This document shows, one piece after another, positions 1 to 7,507 of a stretch of 34,259 nucleotides of DNA. The DNA is from an uncultured Flavonifractor sp. (GTDB lineage: Bacteria; Bacillota; Clostridia; Oscillospirales; Oscillospiraceae). The translations under genes and the position numbers were made by a program. Every line of letters starts with the position of its first letter. Positions within the stretch are counted from its first letter, which is position 1. The stretch covers positions 1-34,259 of the forward strand of contig CALWXT010000017.1 of the NCBI GenBank assembly GCA_944385575.1, written 5' to 3'. Below the pieces are notes generated by a model. That model was not told the origin of the DNA. It searched no databases and was given only the letters and a program-made list of their open reading frames with translations.

Positions 1-332
1 TTAAAATAAAGGGTCTTGCGCATGCCTGGCGGCATCTGGTCCACGAAGCAGAAGATGCACTTATTGGCGCAGGAGCGGGCCCGATCCATCAGGTACGTCT
101 CAAAATTCAGACCCAGGTCCTCCCCCTCCTCCTTGCGGAGGCGGACGGTGCGGCTACCTCCGTCCGGCCCGGAAAGGGTGAGCTCCAGCCGGGGATCATA
201 GGCGTAAAACTTATAGTCCAGCACGTCCACGATGGGGTGGCCGTTGATGTGGGTCAGGGTCTCTCCCGGCCGCAGGCCCGCCCGGTCCGCCGGACTGCGG
301 GGGTCCACCGATGCGATTTTCGTCAGACTCAT
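1..332 (-). CDS. PDZ / radical SAM / DUF512 family protein (N-terminal part; 3' end outside window)
   Basis: Seen: 110 codons read leftward from an ATG at 332 with GGAG about 7 nt upstream, then run off the window edge. Residues about 1-70 resemble a short PDZ domain (SPADRAGLRPGETLTHING). A CxxxCxxC cluster follows at C88, C92 and C95 (CANKCIFCF), the 4Fe-4S ligand pattern of radical SAM enzymes. Known: a PDZ domain followed directly by radical SAM and a C-terminal DUF512 domain is a conserved Firmicutes and cyanobacterial family, often beside the GTPase gene der. Its reaction is not established. It lies downstream of rpmF in the same direction, separated by that gene's terminator, and a weak TACAAT at 369-374 could give it its own promoter. 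The family is fairly certain; the DUF512 part cannot be seen here. Confidence 0.85.
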   Translation of the reverse strand, partial: MSLTKIASVDPRSPADRAGLRPGETLTHINGHPIVDVLDYKFYAYDPRLELTLSGPDGGSRTVRLRKEEGEDLGLNFETYLMDRARSCANKCIFCFVDQMPPGMRKTLYF

Positions 333-389
333 GGGCGTGCGCTCCTTTTTAAACGGGTCATTTTTCTTATTGTACCCGAATTCCGGGCA

Positions 390-416
390 AAAAGAAAGAG
401 GGGCTTGTCTCCCCTC
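390..416 (-). terminator. Intrinsic terminator after rpmF
   Basis: On the minus strand, GAGGGG (416-411) pairs with CCCCTC (403-398) across a 7-nt loop and is followed by TTTCTTTTT. It starts 17 nt past the rpmF stop codon. Confidence 0.75.
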
Positions 417-432
417 GTTCTTTTCAGGCTAT

Positions 433-627
433 TTACTTCGCCTCAGCGGTCTCCACCTTGCCGAACTCATGGCCATTGTAGCTCATGCAGCTCTTGCACA
501 TCCGGTGGGGCAGACGGAACGCACCGCACTTGGGGCAGGTGGTGACGCCGGGAGTCTCCAGCTTCCACACGGAGCTACGGCGCTTATTCCGGCGCTGCTT
601 GGACACTTTACTCTTAGGGACTGCCAT
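433..627 (-). CDS. rpmF: 50S ribosomal protein L32
   Basis: 64 residues starting MAVPKSKVSKQRRNKRR, the typical L32 beginning. Two CxxC pairs (CPKC and CKSC) form the zinc ribbon of the zinc-binding version of L32. L32 is a structural protein of the large ribosomal subunit. The length is normal for the family. It sits 41 bp downstream of the YceD-family gene, the standard yceD-rpmF arrangement, and is probably transcribed from the strong promoter upstream of yceD. The start has AGGAGG 7 nt upstream, and an intrinsic terminator follows the stop. Confidence 0.97.
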   Translation of the reverse strand: MAVPKSKVSKQRRNKRRSSVWKLETPGVTTCPKCGAFRLPHRMCKSCMSYNGHEFGKVETAEAK

Positions 628-668
628 TTATGACACCTCCTTAGGTTCATGCCCTGGCCGGGCAAAAC

Positions 669-1172
669 TTACTCATTCTCTTTATCCAACAGCTGCGCAA
701 GTGCAGCCAAACGTGGATCAATCTCTTTCCTGCATCCGCAGGGGCCATCGTTCAGGTTCGCTCCGCAGGTGGGACACAGCCCCTTGCAGTCCTCTGAACA
801 GACGTGCTTGGCATCCATGGACAGCACCAGGGCGGTGGTGAAGATCTCGTCCAGATCGGCTTCGCCGTTCTCCAGCAGCACGATCTCGTCGTTCTCCTCG
901 TCCTCCAGCTCCTCCGCCAGCAGCGTGCTGACCGGCAGGGTCAGTTCCTGGGAAAAGGGCTTCAGGCAGCGGTCGCAGGCCAGCTCCAGCGTGGTCTCCG
1001 CCGTTCCCTCCAGCAGCAGGGCGTCGGCCATATTGCGCACCGCACCGCTGACGCGGACGGGATGGGCAAAGGGCTTTTCCCCGTAAAAATCCAGCCCGGA
1101 CAGGTCCAGCTCAAACTGGAAGGGCAGGGATGCACCGGGGACATGGATGATAGACCTGAGATCAAGTCGCAT
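669..1172 (-). CDS. yceD: YceD / DUF177 family protein
   Basis: 167 residues from the ATG at 1172, chosen over an in-frame GTG 12 nt upstream because GAGGTG sits just before it and MRLDLRSI is the usual family beginning. Residues near 90 hold CDRC, and a C-terminal cluster (CSEDCKGLCPTCG) adds four more cysteines, so the protein probably binds zinc. Known: YceD (DUF177) proteins are encoded next to rpmF across bacteria and plants and are linked to 23S rRNA accumulation or large-subunit assembly. The biochemical role is not settled. It is the first gene of a two-gene operon with rpmF. Confidence 0.93.
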   Translation of the reverse strand: MRLDLRSIIHVPGASLPFQFELDLSGLDFYGEKPFAHPVRVSGAVRNMADALLLEGTAETTLELACDRCLKPFSQELTLPVSTLLAEELEDEENDEIVLLENGEADLDEIFTTALVLSMDAKHVCSEDCKGLCPTCGANLNDGPCGCRKEIDPRLAALAQLLDKENE

Positions 1173-1201
1173 GATACACCTCACACAATGGCACAGCAGA
1201 C

Positions 1202-1230
1202 ATTATACTCAAAATTACTGTCATTGTCAA
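1202..1230 (-). promoter_or_regulatory. SigA promoter for yceD-rpmF
   Basis: Perfect consensus on the minus strand: TTGACA (1230-1225), a 17-bp spacer, TATAAT (1207-1202). The start site would fall near 1195, giving a leader of about 23 nt before the yceD ATG. Confidence 0.92.
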
Positions 1231-1236
1231 ATACTT

Positions 1237-1266
1237 TTTCACTTTTTCCGTAATTTATGATATAAT
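1237..1266 (+). promoter_or_regulatory. Extended -10 promoter for the pseudouridine synthase gene
   Basis: TATAAT at 1261-1266 is preceded by TGn (1258-1260), an extended -10. The best -35 is a weak TTTCAC (1237-1242) with an 18-bp spacer. It diverges from the yceD promoter with only a few bases between the two -35 elements. Confidence 0.7.
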
Positions 1267-1312
1267 ACCGTCACCATACCGGCCCCACGCCGGTTTTTCA
1301 GGAGAATTGCCC

Positions 1313-2272
1313 ATGAAGGAATTTACCATCGGCAAAAATGACGCCGGGCAGCGGCTGGACCGCTGGCTGGCCAAGACCCTGCCTCTGCTCCCCGGCCCCC
1401 TGGCCCAGAAGTACATCCGCCTCAAGCGGGTGAAGGTCAACGGCAAGGGCTCCCAGCGGGACGTGCGGCTCCAGGTGGGGGACCTTTTGCAGCTGTACAT
1501 CAACGACGAGTTTTTTGACCAGCCCCGGGAGGACAACGCCTTTCTGGCGGTGTTCAAGCCCAGGCTGGATATCGTCTACGAGGACGAAAACCTGATGCTG
1601 CTCAACAAGCGCCCCGGCCTGCTGTGCCACGCCGACGAGCACGAGAAGGTGAACACCCTCATCACCCACATCCAGGCCTACCTCTATCAAAAGAAGGAGT
1701 GGAACCCCAGAGACGAGCACTCCTTCACCCCCGCCCTGTGCAACCGCATCGACCGGAACACCGGGGGGATCGTCATGGCGGCCAAGAACGCCGAGACCCT
1801 GCGGATCCTCAACCAGAAGATCCGGGACCGGGAGATCGCCAAATATTACCTGGCCATCATCCACGGGAAGATGACGCCTCCCCAGGGCAAGCTGGAGGGG
1901 TTCCTCCTCAAGGATGAGGACAAGGCCCAGGTGAAGGTGTTCCGCAAGCCGGTGCCCGGCGGCAAGAGCGCCGCTACCTTATATCAAACGCTGACGGTCA
2001 ACCGGGGGCTGTCCCTGGTGGAGTGTGAGCTTCTGACCGGCCGCACCCATCAGATCCGGGCCCAGTTCGCCGCCGCCGGTCACCCTCTGCTGGGGGACGG
2101 CAAGTATGGACGGGAGCGGGACAACAAGCAGTACGGACGCTCCTTCCAGGCCCTGTACTCCTACAAGCTGGAGTTCACCTTCCCCACCGACGCGGGTATT
2201 CTGGAGTATCTGCGGGGCAGGGTGTTCACCGTGGAAAAGGTGGACTTTGTGGAGGAGTATTTTCCCGAATAG
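1313..2272 (+). CDS. RluA-family (RluC/RluD-type) RNA pseudouridine synthase
   Basis: 319 residues from the ATG at 1313, with AGGAGA at 1300-1305; the in-frame TTG at 1307 is too close to that site. An N-terminal S4-like RNA-binding domain (about 1-70) leads to the catalytic domain, with NRIDRNTGG around residue 147 holding the catalytic aspartate and RTHQIRAQ near 240, both RluA-family signatures. The enzyme isomerises uridine to pseudouridine in rRNA or another RNA. Which site it modifies cannot be told, because Firmicutes carry several RluA paralogues. It stands alone behind its own extended -10 promoter, and the hairpin-rich gap follows it. Confidence 0.93.
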   Translation: MKEFTIGKNDAGQRLDRWLAKTLPLLPGPLAQKYIRLKRVKVNGKGSQRDVRLQVGDLLQLYINDEFFDQPREDNAFLAVFKPRLDIVYEDENLMLLNKRPGLLCHADEHEKVNTLITHIQAYLYQKKEWNPRDEHSFTPALCNRIDRNTGGIVMAAKNAETLRILNQKIRDREIAKYYLAIIHGKMTPPQGKLEGFLLKDEDKAQVKVFRKPVPGGKSAATLYQTLTVNRGLSLVECELLTGRTHQIRAQFAAAGHPLLGDGKYGRERDNKQYGRSFQALYSYKLEFTFPTDAGILEYLRGRVFTVEKVDFVEEYFPE

Positions 2273-2295
2273 GAAGCGCGCCTGCGCGGCGGGCG

Positions 2296-2673
2296 CCCCC
2301 TTTTCGGCGTCGAAAAGGGGGGAAAAGACGGCAGGGGAGGGATTTCGATTTCCCTCCCCTGCACCCCTCCTTAAAACGACCAATCAGGGGGGCTGCGGGC
2401 CTAAAAATCAAGGTGGCTTCGCGTAATTTTCATTTGCCCGTAGGAAATGTGCCACTGGCACATTTCCTACGGGCAAACCTATTGGATGTACCCCCCGGGG
2501 CTGGAGGTCGCGCAACCCAAGGGGGAGATTCCAAAGAGGGGGAACCGCAGTTCCCCCTCTTGGCCGTTTTAAGGGGTGGATTATTAAGGCGGGGGAAATC
2601 GGAATCCCCCGCCTTAATTGGCCTTTGCCCACTTTCGGCCAGTCGAAAGTGGGCCGCCGGAGGCATCGCCTCC
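2296..2673. repeat. Gene-free block of seven consecutive inverted repeats
   Basis: There is no convincing gene between 2273 and 2684. The space holds stem-loops in series: 2296-2321 (11-bp stem, GCGT loop), 2331-2362 (12 bp), 2433-2477 (22-bp arms), 2534-2561 (12 bp), 2584-2617 (13 bp), 2627-2654 (11 bp) and 2659-2673 (6 bp). Several stems carry G-run/C-run arms with similar ATTTCG or AATCGG loops. Such density suggests a composite palindromic intergenic element rather than one terminator. The last stem ends only 12 nt from the stop of the XRE gene. Some stems may also end transcription of the upstream gene, but none carries a clear T-run. Confidence 0.8.
2433..2477. repeat. 45-bp near-perfect palindrome (22-bp arms, 1-bp centre)
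   Basis: The left arm (2433-2454, beginning TTTGCCCGTAGG) is the exact reverse complement of the right arm (2456-2477), leaving only C2455 at the centre. With no real loop this resembles a cruciform or processing site more than an ordinary terminator. It sits mid-way in the run of inverted repeats. Confidence 0.9.
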
Positions 2674-2684
2674 CCCAAAGGGAT

Positions 2685-2903
2685 TCACCGGGCGTCAAAC
2701 AATTTCTGAACGGGGACGCCCAGGGCGTCGGCGATATCCAGCAACTTGGACAGGCTGGGAACAGAGTGGGCGGTCTCCACCCGCTGGAGATGCTGCTGGG
2801 TGATCCCCACCATTTCGGCCAGCTGCTCCTGGGTCAGTCCCTGTTGTTTCCGATAATACATGATGTTCAGTCCGATCTGAACCATGGTTTTATAATGTTT
2901 CAT
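2685..2903 (-). CDS. Small XRE-family helix-turn-helix regulator
   Basis: 72 residues, almost entirely one Cro/C1-type HTH domain: residues about 10-62 contain RKQQGLTQEQLAEMVGITQQHLQRVE, and the DIADALGVPVQKLF tail is typical of the fifth helix. With no second domain it probably works as a DNA-binding repressor or a simple accessory regulator. Its target is unknown. The start is the ATG at 2903; the only Shine-Dalgarno-like bases (GGGAAGG, about 10 nt upstream) lie inside the 3' arm of a 13-bp hairpin, so translation may be held low. The gene is isolated between the inverted-repeat block and the small ORF at 3.0 kb. Confidence 0.85.
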   Translation of the reverse strand: MKHYKTMVQIGLNIMYYRKQQGLTQEQLAEMVGITQQHLQRVETAHSVPSLSKLLDIADALGVPVQKLFDAR

Positions 2904-2910
2904 GCAGTTC

Positions 2911-2955
2911 AGCCTTCCCGTTTTTCCTCAGTGTAAACGGGAAGGCTTTTCTTTC
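2911..2955 (+). terminator. Strong hairpin: plus-strand terminator and possible RBS-masking stem for the XRE gene
   Basis: AGCCTTCCCGTTT (2911-2923) pairs perfectly with AAACGGGAAGGCT (2935-2947), followed on the plus strand by TTTTCTTTCTT. Read on the minus strand, the same stem lies directly before the XRE start and contains its only ribosome-binding-like bases. Confidence 0.7.
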
Positions 2956-2991
2956 TTAGGTACTGCTTTATTCTAATTACAACTTATTATA

Positions 2992-3020
2992 TTGTATTTC
3001 GACTTTGTATATGCTATTAT
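2992..3020 (+). promoter_or_regulatory. Promoter of the small ORF at 3034
   Basis: TTGTAT (2992-2997), a 17-bp spacer and TATTAT (3015-3020), with a TGn extension (3012-3014). The predicted start site, about 3027, is within a few bases of the possible start codons, so the mRNA would be nearly leaderless. Confidence 0.65.
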
Positions 3021-3033
3021 AAAATCTGAGGTG

Positions 3034-3234
3034 ATGGATATATACTCCAATGAGTTTGAAAAATGCTTCGCCGACTTTCTGGATCGCCACGAGTATGACG
3101 ACGCGGAAAACGCCCTGTTCGCCATGGTACGCATCGCCTTTTCCGCCGGCTGGCAGGCCGCCGGCGGCGCTCCGCCCCAGTCCGAGCGCATCTATGAACT
3201 GCTCCCCTCCGTCCCCCGTGATCCCCGCCCGTAA
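3034..3234 (+). CDS. Hypothetical small protein
   Basis: 66 residues from the ATG at 3034 (alternative GTG at 3031). I do not recognise a family. The sequence is acidic and looks helical (NEFEKCFADFLDRHEYDDAENALFAMVRIAFSAGWQAAG), with no membrane segment or signal peptide. The plus-strand frame looks protein-like, unlike the basic, serine-rich antisense frame, and a good promoter ends just before it. No clear Shine-Dalgarno fits either start, although GAGGTG overlaps the GTG, which favours nearly leaderless translation. An intrinsic terminator at 3306-3339 follows. The nearest neighbours are the XRE regulator (opposite strand) and potA. It may be a lineage-specific protein. Confidence 0.6.
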   Translation: MDIYSNEFEKCFADFLDRHEYDDAENALFAMVRIAFSAGWQAAGGAPPQSERIYELLPSVPRDPRP

Positions 3235-3262
3235 AATCCCTGAAAAAAGTACGGTTTTATTA

Positions 3263-3291
3263 TTGACATTTTTCGCAATAGCATATATATT
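3263..3291 (+). promoter_or_regulatory. Promoter of the potABCD operon
   Basis: TTGACA (3263-3268), a 17-bp spacer, TATATT (3286-3291). The start site would be near 3298. A 16-base stretch around the -35 (TTATTGACATTTTTCG) recurs exactly at the promoter of the TRAP operon near 14.27 kb. Confidence 0.8.
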
Positions 3292-3305
3292 TGTTTCGTC
3301 AATAG

Positions 3306-3339
3306 GGCGTACCCAACCGCCGGTTTGGGTACGCCTTTT
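3306..3339 (+). terminator. Intrinsic terminator inside the potABCD leader
   Basis: GGCGTACCCAA (3306-3316) pairs with TTGGGTACGCC (3325-3335), followed by TTTTACTACCTTTT. It ends the small upstream gene, but it also lies downstream of the pot promoter and about 30 nt before potA, so pot transcripts must read through it. Confidence 0.75.
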
Positions 3340-3368
3340 ACTACCTTTTGAGAAATGGGGGAGGATAC

Positions 3369-4541
3369 ATGTCCAAGGAACTGATCCGCCTGTCGGATTG
3401 CTTCATGAAATTTGACGACGACGTCATTCTGGACCATATCAACCTTTATATTAACGATAAGGAGTTCCTCACGCTGCTCGGTCCTTCCGGGTGCGGCAAA
3501 ACCACGACGCTGCGAATTATCGGCGGCTTTCAGAAGCCCACTTCCGGCGATGTGTATTTTGACGGCGTGAGGATTAATGACGTTCCCCCCCATAAGCGGA
3601 AGGTCAACACCGTCTTTCAGAAGTACGCCCTGTTCACCCACATGAACATCTTTGAAAATGTGGCCTTCGGCCTGCGGGTGAACAAGGTGCCCGATCCCAA
3701 GGACCCCAAGCGGATGATCAAGGTTCCTGAATCCGAGATCAAGGAGCGGGTGGAGGAGGCCCTGGCCCTGGTGAACCTGGCGGGCTACGGCAAGCGCTCA
3801 GTCAACTCCCTCTCCGGCGGACAGCAGCAGCGGGTAGCCATCGCCCGGGCCATCGTCAACCGGCCCCAGGTGCTCCTGCTGGACGAGCCGCTGGGCGCTC
3901 TGGATCTCAAGCTGCGCAAGGATATGCAGATCGAACTCAAGCGCATCCAGCAGCAGGTGGGCATTACCTTTATTTACGTCACCCACGACCAGGAGGAAGC
4001 CCTCACCATGTCCGACACCATCGTGGTGATGAACGAGGGCAAGATCCAGCAGATCGGCACTCCTGAGGACATTTATAACGAGCCCAAGAACGCTTTCGTG
4101 GCCGACTTCATCGGCGAGAGCAACATCATCGACGGTATCATGCACGAGGACTACGTGGTGGGCATGTACGGTCGGAAATTCAAGTGCCTGGACAAGGGCT
4201 TTGCCCCCAACGAGCCGGTGGACGTGGTCATCCGGCCGGAGGACATCGACATCGTGCCCGAGGCGGAGGGTCAGCTCACCGGCACCGTCACCGAGGTCAC
4301 CTTCAAGGGCATCCATTACGACATTATCGTGGACTTCAAGGGCTTCAAGTGGCTCATCCAGACCACGGATTACTCCCCTGTGGGGGCAAAGATCGGGGTG
4401 AAGATCGACCCCGACGGCTTCCACATCATGAAAAAGAGTCAGTACTCCGGTACCTTCGGCGACTACAGCTCCTACTCCTCCGAGTATGACGAACTCAACG
4501 AGGACCGGCTGGAGGACGAGGAGGTCGGCGATGAAGAATAA
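3369..4541 (+). CDS. potA: Spermidine/putrescine ABC transporter ATP-binding protein PotA
   Basis: 390 residues from the ATG at 3369, with GGGGGAGG at 3357-3364; a TTG 21 nt upstream was rejected. Walker A GPSGCGKT is at 38-45, the ABC signature LSGGQQQR at 148-155 and Walker B VLLLDEP at 168-174. A C-terminal TOBE-like regulatory domain follows from about residue 290. The protein is the cytoplasmic ATPase driving polyamine import. Between the Q-loop (VFQKYALF) and the signature there is a proline/lysine-rich stretch ([15 protein letters not shown]) that looks longer than in common PotA proteins. It is the first gene of potABCD and overlaps potB by 11 nt. The acidic C-terminal tail is also unusual but does not affect the call. 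Confidence 0.95.
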   Translation: MSKELIRLSDCFMKFDDDVILDHINLYINDKEFLTLLGPSGCGKTTTLRIIGGFQKPTSGDVYFDGVRINDVPPHKRKVNTVFQKYALFTHMNIFENVAFGLRVNKVPDPKDPKRMIKVPESEIKERVEEALALVNLAGYGKRSVNSLSGGQQQRVAIARAIVNRPQVLLLDEPLGALDLKLRKDMQIELKRIQQQVGITFIYVTHDQEEALTMSDTIVVMNEGKIQQIGTPEDIYNEPKNAFVADFIGESNIIDGIMHEDYVVGMYGRKFKCLDKGFAPNEPVDVVIRPEDIDIVPEAEGQLTGTVTEVTFKGIHYDIIVDFKGFKWLIQTTDYSPVGAKIGVKIDPDGFHIMKKSQYSGTFGDYSSYSSEYDELNEDRLEDEEVGDEE

Positions 4542-5379
4542 GTGGCTGGCCGCCCCCTATGTGGTGTGGATGGCCCTGTTCGTGGTGGCGCCCCTGATCC
4601 TGGTGGTCATCTTTGCCTTTACCGACAAGGCGGGCGGAATTACCCTGGACAACTTCAGCAACATGGCCACCTATATTCCCGCTTTCCAGCACTCCTTCGT
4701 GCTGGCCATCGCCGCCACCGTCATCTGCATCCTCATCGGCTATCCCCTGGCCTACTTCCTGTCCCGGGAGAGCCTGATGGTGCGCAAGGTGGCCATGATG
4801 CTCATTATGCTGCCCATGTGGATGAACTTCCTGCTGCGCACCTACGCCTGGATGTCCATTCTGGACGATAACGGCCTGATCAATCAGTTTCTGGCCAACA
4901 TCGGCTTCTTCAACCTCATCAACAGCATCTTCGGCACCAATCTTCAGTATATCCACATGATCAACACCCAGGGAGCCATCGTGCTGGGCATGGTGTATAA
5001 CTTCCTGCCCTTCATGGTGCTGCCCATCTTCTCGGTCATCGACAAGATCGACCACCGGGTCATTGAGGCGGCTCAGGATCTGGGCGCCAACGGCACCATG
5101 GTGTTCCGCAAGGTGATCTTCCCCCTGTCCCTGCCCGGCGTGCTCTCCGGGGTGACCATGGTGTTCATCCCGTCGGTGTCCACCTTCGCCCTGTCCCGGC
5201 TGCTGGGCGGCGGCAAGACGCTGCTGCTGGGCGACCTCATTGAAATGCAGTTTCTGGGCAACGCCTACAATCCCCACCTGGGCTCGGCCATCGCCCTGGT
5301 GATGATGGTGATCGTGCTGGTGATGATGGCCATCATGAACCGCTTCGGCGAAGGCGAGGAAGGGGTGGCCGTGCTGTGA
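4531..5379 (+). CDS. potB: Spermidine/putrescine ABC transporter permease PotB
   Basis: 282 residues with about six membrane segments, starting at the ATG at 4531 (AGGAGG at 4519-4524). The start overlaps the end of potA by 11 nt, which implies translational coupling. The cytoplasmic loop that docks onto the ATPase is visible as [25 protein letters not shown] (the EAA motif of importer permeases). It forms the membrane channel together with PotC. It is second in the operon, and its stop codon overlaps the potC start by 4 nt. Confidence 0.95.
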   Translation: MKNKWLAAPYVVWMALFVVAPLILVVIFAFTDKAGGITLDNFSNMATYIPAFQHSFVLAIAATVICILIGYPLAYFLSRESLMVRKVAMMLIMLPMWMNFLLRTYAWMSILDDNGLINQFLANIGFFNLINSIFGTNLQYIHMINTQGAIVLGMVYNFLPFMVLPIFSVIDKIDHRVIEAAQDLGANGTMVFRKVIFPLSLPGVLSGVTMVFIPSVSTFALSRLLGGGKTLLLGDLIEMQFLGNAYNPHLGSAIALVMMVIVLVMMAIMNRFGEGEEGVAVL

Positions 5380-6236
5380 AAAAGCATTATATCCCCTCCC
5401 GTCTGTTCACCCTGCTGGTGTATATCTTCCTGTACGCCCCCATCGTGCTGCTCATCATCTTCTCCTTCAACGCCACCAAGAGCAACCGGGTATGGGGCGG
5501 CTTCTCCACCCAGTGGTATGCGGAGCTGTTCCACAACGCCCGCCTGCTGGGGGCGCTGCGCACCACCATTATTTTGTCGGTGCTGGCCGCCGTCATCGCC
5601 ACGCTCCTGGGCACCGCCGCCGCCATCGGCTTTTACTCCATGCGCCGCCGGTCCCGCAGCGTCTTCCTGGCGGTGAACAACATCCCCCTGACCAACGCGG
5701 ACATCATCACCGGCGTGTCCATGATGCTCCTGTTCGTGTTCGCCATCGGGGCCTTCAACAGCAGCTTCCTCAGCGACCTTCTGGGCGTTCGGTGGAAGAC
5801 CGGCTTCGGCACGCTGCTCATCGCCCACATCACCTTCAACGCGCCCTATGTCATTTTGTCGGTGATGCCCAAGCTGCGGCAGCTGGATCCCAATATCTAT
5901 GAAGCGGCCCAGGACCTGGGGGCCTCCGGCTTCCTGGCCTTCCGTAAGGTCATCCTGCCCGAGATCATGCCCGGCGTGCTCAACGGCCTCATCATCGCCT
6001 TTACCATGTCCATTGACGACTTTGTCATCAGCTACTTTACCAAGGGCTCCGGCGTCACCACCCTGGCGGTGGAGATCTACACCATGGTGAAAAAGCCGGT
6101 GACGCCTGAGATCAACGCCCTGTCCACCCTGATGTTCCTGGTGGTGTTCGCCCTGCTGCTCACCGTCAACATCCGTCAGGCCCGGCAGGAGACCGCCTCC
6201 GCCCGGCGGAAGGCCAAGCTGAACCCCGGGCGGTAA
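5376..6236 (+). CDS. potC: Spermidine/putrescine ABC transporter permease PotC
   Basis: 286 residues from a GTG start at 5376, in a 4-base GTGA overlap with the potB stop; a GAGGAAGGGG stretch lies about 10 nt upstream. About six membrane segments are visible. The EAA loop reads [25 protein letters not shown], closely parallel to that of PotB, as expected for the heterodimeric channel. The family match is clear from length, position and the EAA motif. The gene ends 82 bp before potD, a gap holding a small GCCCC/GGGGC hairpin (6263-6275) and a TATAAT at 6280 without a convincing -35. Confidence 0.95.
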   Translation: MKKHYIPSRLFTLLVYIFLYAPIVLLIIFSFNATKSNRVWGGFSTQWYAELFHNARLLGALRTTIILSVLAAVIATLLGTAAAIGFYSMRRRSRSVFLAVNNIPLTNADIITGVSMMLLFVFAIGAFNSSFLSDLLGVRWKTGFGTLLIAHITFNAPYVILSVMPKLRQLDPNIYEAAQDLGASGFLAFRKVILPEIMPGVLNGLIIAFTMSIDDFVISYFTKGSGVTTLAVEIYTMVKKPVTPEINALSTLMFLVVFALLLTVNIRQARQETASARRKAKLNPGR

Positions 6237-6318
6237 GGCCGCCCCGTTGTGTGTGGTAACTTGCCCCCAAGGGGCTGGTTATAATTATTTCATTTCCGAA
6301 AGGGGATAAAGAAAGAAA

Positions 6319-7398
6319 TTGAAAAAGTCTCTCGCACTCCTGAGCGCAGCTGCTCTCACCCTGGGCGCCCTGTCCGGCTGCGGCGGCACCCAGTCCGGTA
6401 CCGCTGATGACCCCGGCGCCGCCGACAAGGGCGTGGTCAACGTCTACAACTGGGGCGTCTATATCGACGAGTCCGTGTTGGAGGACTTCACCGCCGAGAC
6501 CGGCATCAAGGTGGTCTACGACACCTTCGAGAGCAACGAGGCCATGTACGGCGTCCTGAAAAACGAGGGCGCCAGCTATGACGTGGTAATTCCTTCCGAC
6601 TATATGATCTCCCGTATGATCGAGGAGGATATGCTGGAGCCGCTGAACTTTGACAATATTCCGAATTTCGAGGATGTGGACCCCGCCCTGAAGAATCCGG
6701 ACTACGACCCGGAGAACCTGTACTCCGTGCCCTACATGTGGGGCCTGCTGGGCGTGATCTACAACACCACCATGGTGGATGAGACCCCCACCAGCTGGGA
6801 CATCATGTTTGACGAGGACTACGCCGGCCAGATCCTGATGTTCAACAACTCCCGGGACGCCATCGGCATCGCCCTGAAGGAGCTGGGCTACTCCTACAAC
6901 ACCACCGATGAGAACCAGATCAAGGAGGCCATCGACCTGCTCATCGAGCAGAAGCCTCTGGTGCAGTCCTACGTGATGGACGACATCTTTGAGAAGATGC
7001 AGAGCGGCTCCGCCGCCATCGGCGCTTACTATTACGGCGACTTCCTGACCATGCAGGAGGTCAACCCCGACCTGGCCTTCTGCCTGCCTGAGGAGGGCAC
7101 CAACCTCTACGTGGACGCCATGTGCATCCCCAAGAACGCCGAGAACAAGGAGAACGCCGAGGCATTTATCAACTATATGTGCTCCACCCAGGCCGGCCTG
7201 AAGAACTGCGAGGAGATCTGGTACTCCACTCCCCTGCTGTCCGTCCGGGAGGAGCTGGACCCCGAGGTTTCCGGCGATCCCTACGCCTACCCCGATGAGT
7301 CCATCTTGGCCCAGTGTGAGAGCTTCAAGAACCTGCCTGCCGACACCCTGGCCCTGTACGACTCCGAGTGGACCCGGCTGATGCTGGCCTCCAACTGA
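6319..7398 (+). CDS. potD: Spermidine/putrescine-binding lipoprotein PotD
   Basis: 359 residues. A TTG start at 6319 is forced by an in-frame stop four codons upstream; the ribosome site is AGGGGA (6301-6306) or GAAAG. The signal peptide ends in a lipobox LSGC, so C21 is the lipidated residue and the protein is anchored to the outer face of the membrane. The mature part begins with the family phrase VNVYNWGVYIDESVLEDF and continues with TGIKVVYDTFESNEAMYGVL, typical of PotD/PotF polyamine-binding proteins. It captures spermidine or putrescine and delivers it to PotBC. It is the last gene of the operon and is followed by a strong terminator. Which polyamine is preferred cannot be read from the sequence. 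Confidence 0.94.
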   Translation: MKKSLALLSAAALTLGALSGCGGTQSGTADDPGAADKGVVNVYNWGVYIDESVLEDFTAETGIKVVYDTFESNEAMYGVLKNEGASYDVVIPSDYMISRMIEEDMLEPLNFDNIPNFEDVDPALKNPDYDPENLYSVPYMWGLLGVIYNTTMVDETPTSWDIMFDEDYAGQILMFNNSRDAIGIALKELGYSYNTTDENQIKEAIDLLIEQKPLVQSYVMDDIFEKMQSGSAAIGAYYYGDFLTMQEVNPDLAFCLPEEGTNLYVDAMCIPKNAENKENAEAFINYMCSTQAGLKNCEEIWYSTPLLSVREELDPEVSGDPYAYPDESILAQCESFKNLPADTLALYDSEWTRLMLASN

Positions 7399-7409
7399 AC
7401 AAATGAAAA

Positions 7410-7445
7410 AATACGCCGCGGAACTATTCCGCGGCGTATTTTTTT
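7410..7445 (+). terminator. Intrinsic terminator of potABCD
   Basis: AATACGCCGCGGAA (7410-7423) pairs with TTCCGCGGCGTATT (7427-7440), a 3-base loop between, followed by a run of seven T (7439-7445). Confidence 0.95.
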
Positions 7446-7507
7446 GCTATCCTATGTAACGAAAGATCCACTCAGGAAACCAACAGACAGAGAGGGGGGA
7501 GCACACC

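Noticed and set aside
2331..2673. CRISPR array
   Set aside because: The repeats are different inverted stems rather than identical direct repeats with spacers, and no cas gene is present.
2413..2709. Several small ORFs in the inverted-repeat gap
   Set aside because: They consist of hairpin sequence read in various frames, with no ribosome site or coding-like composition.
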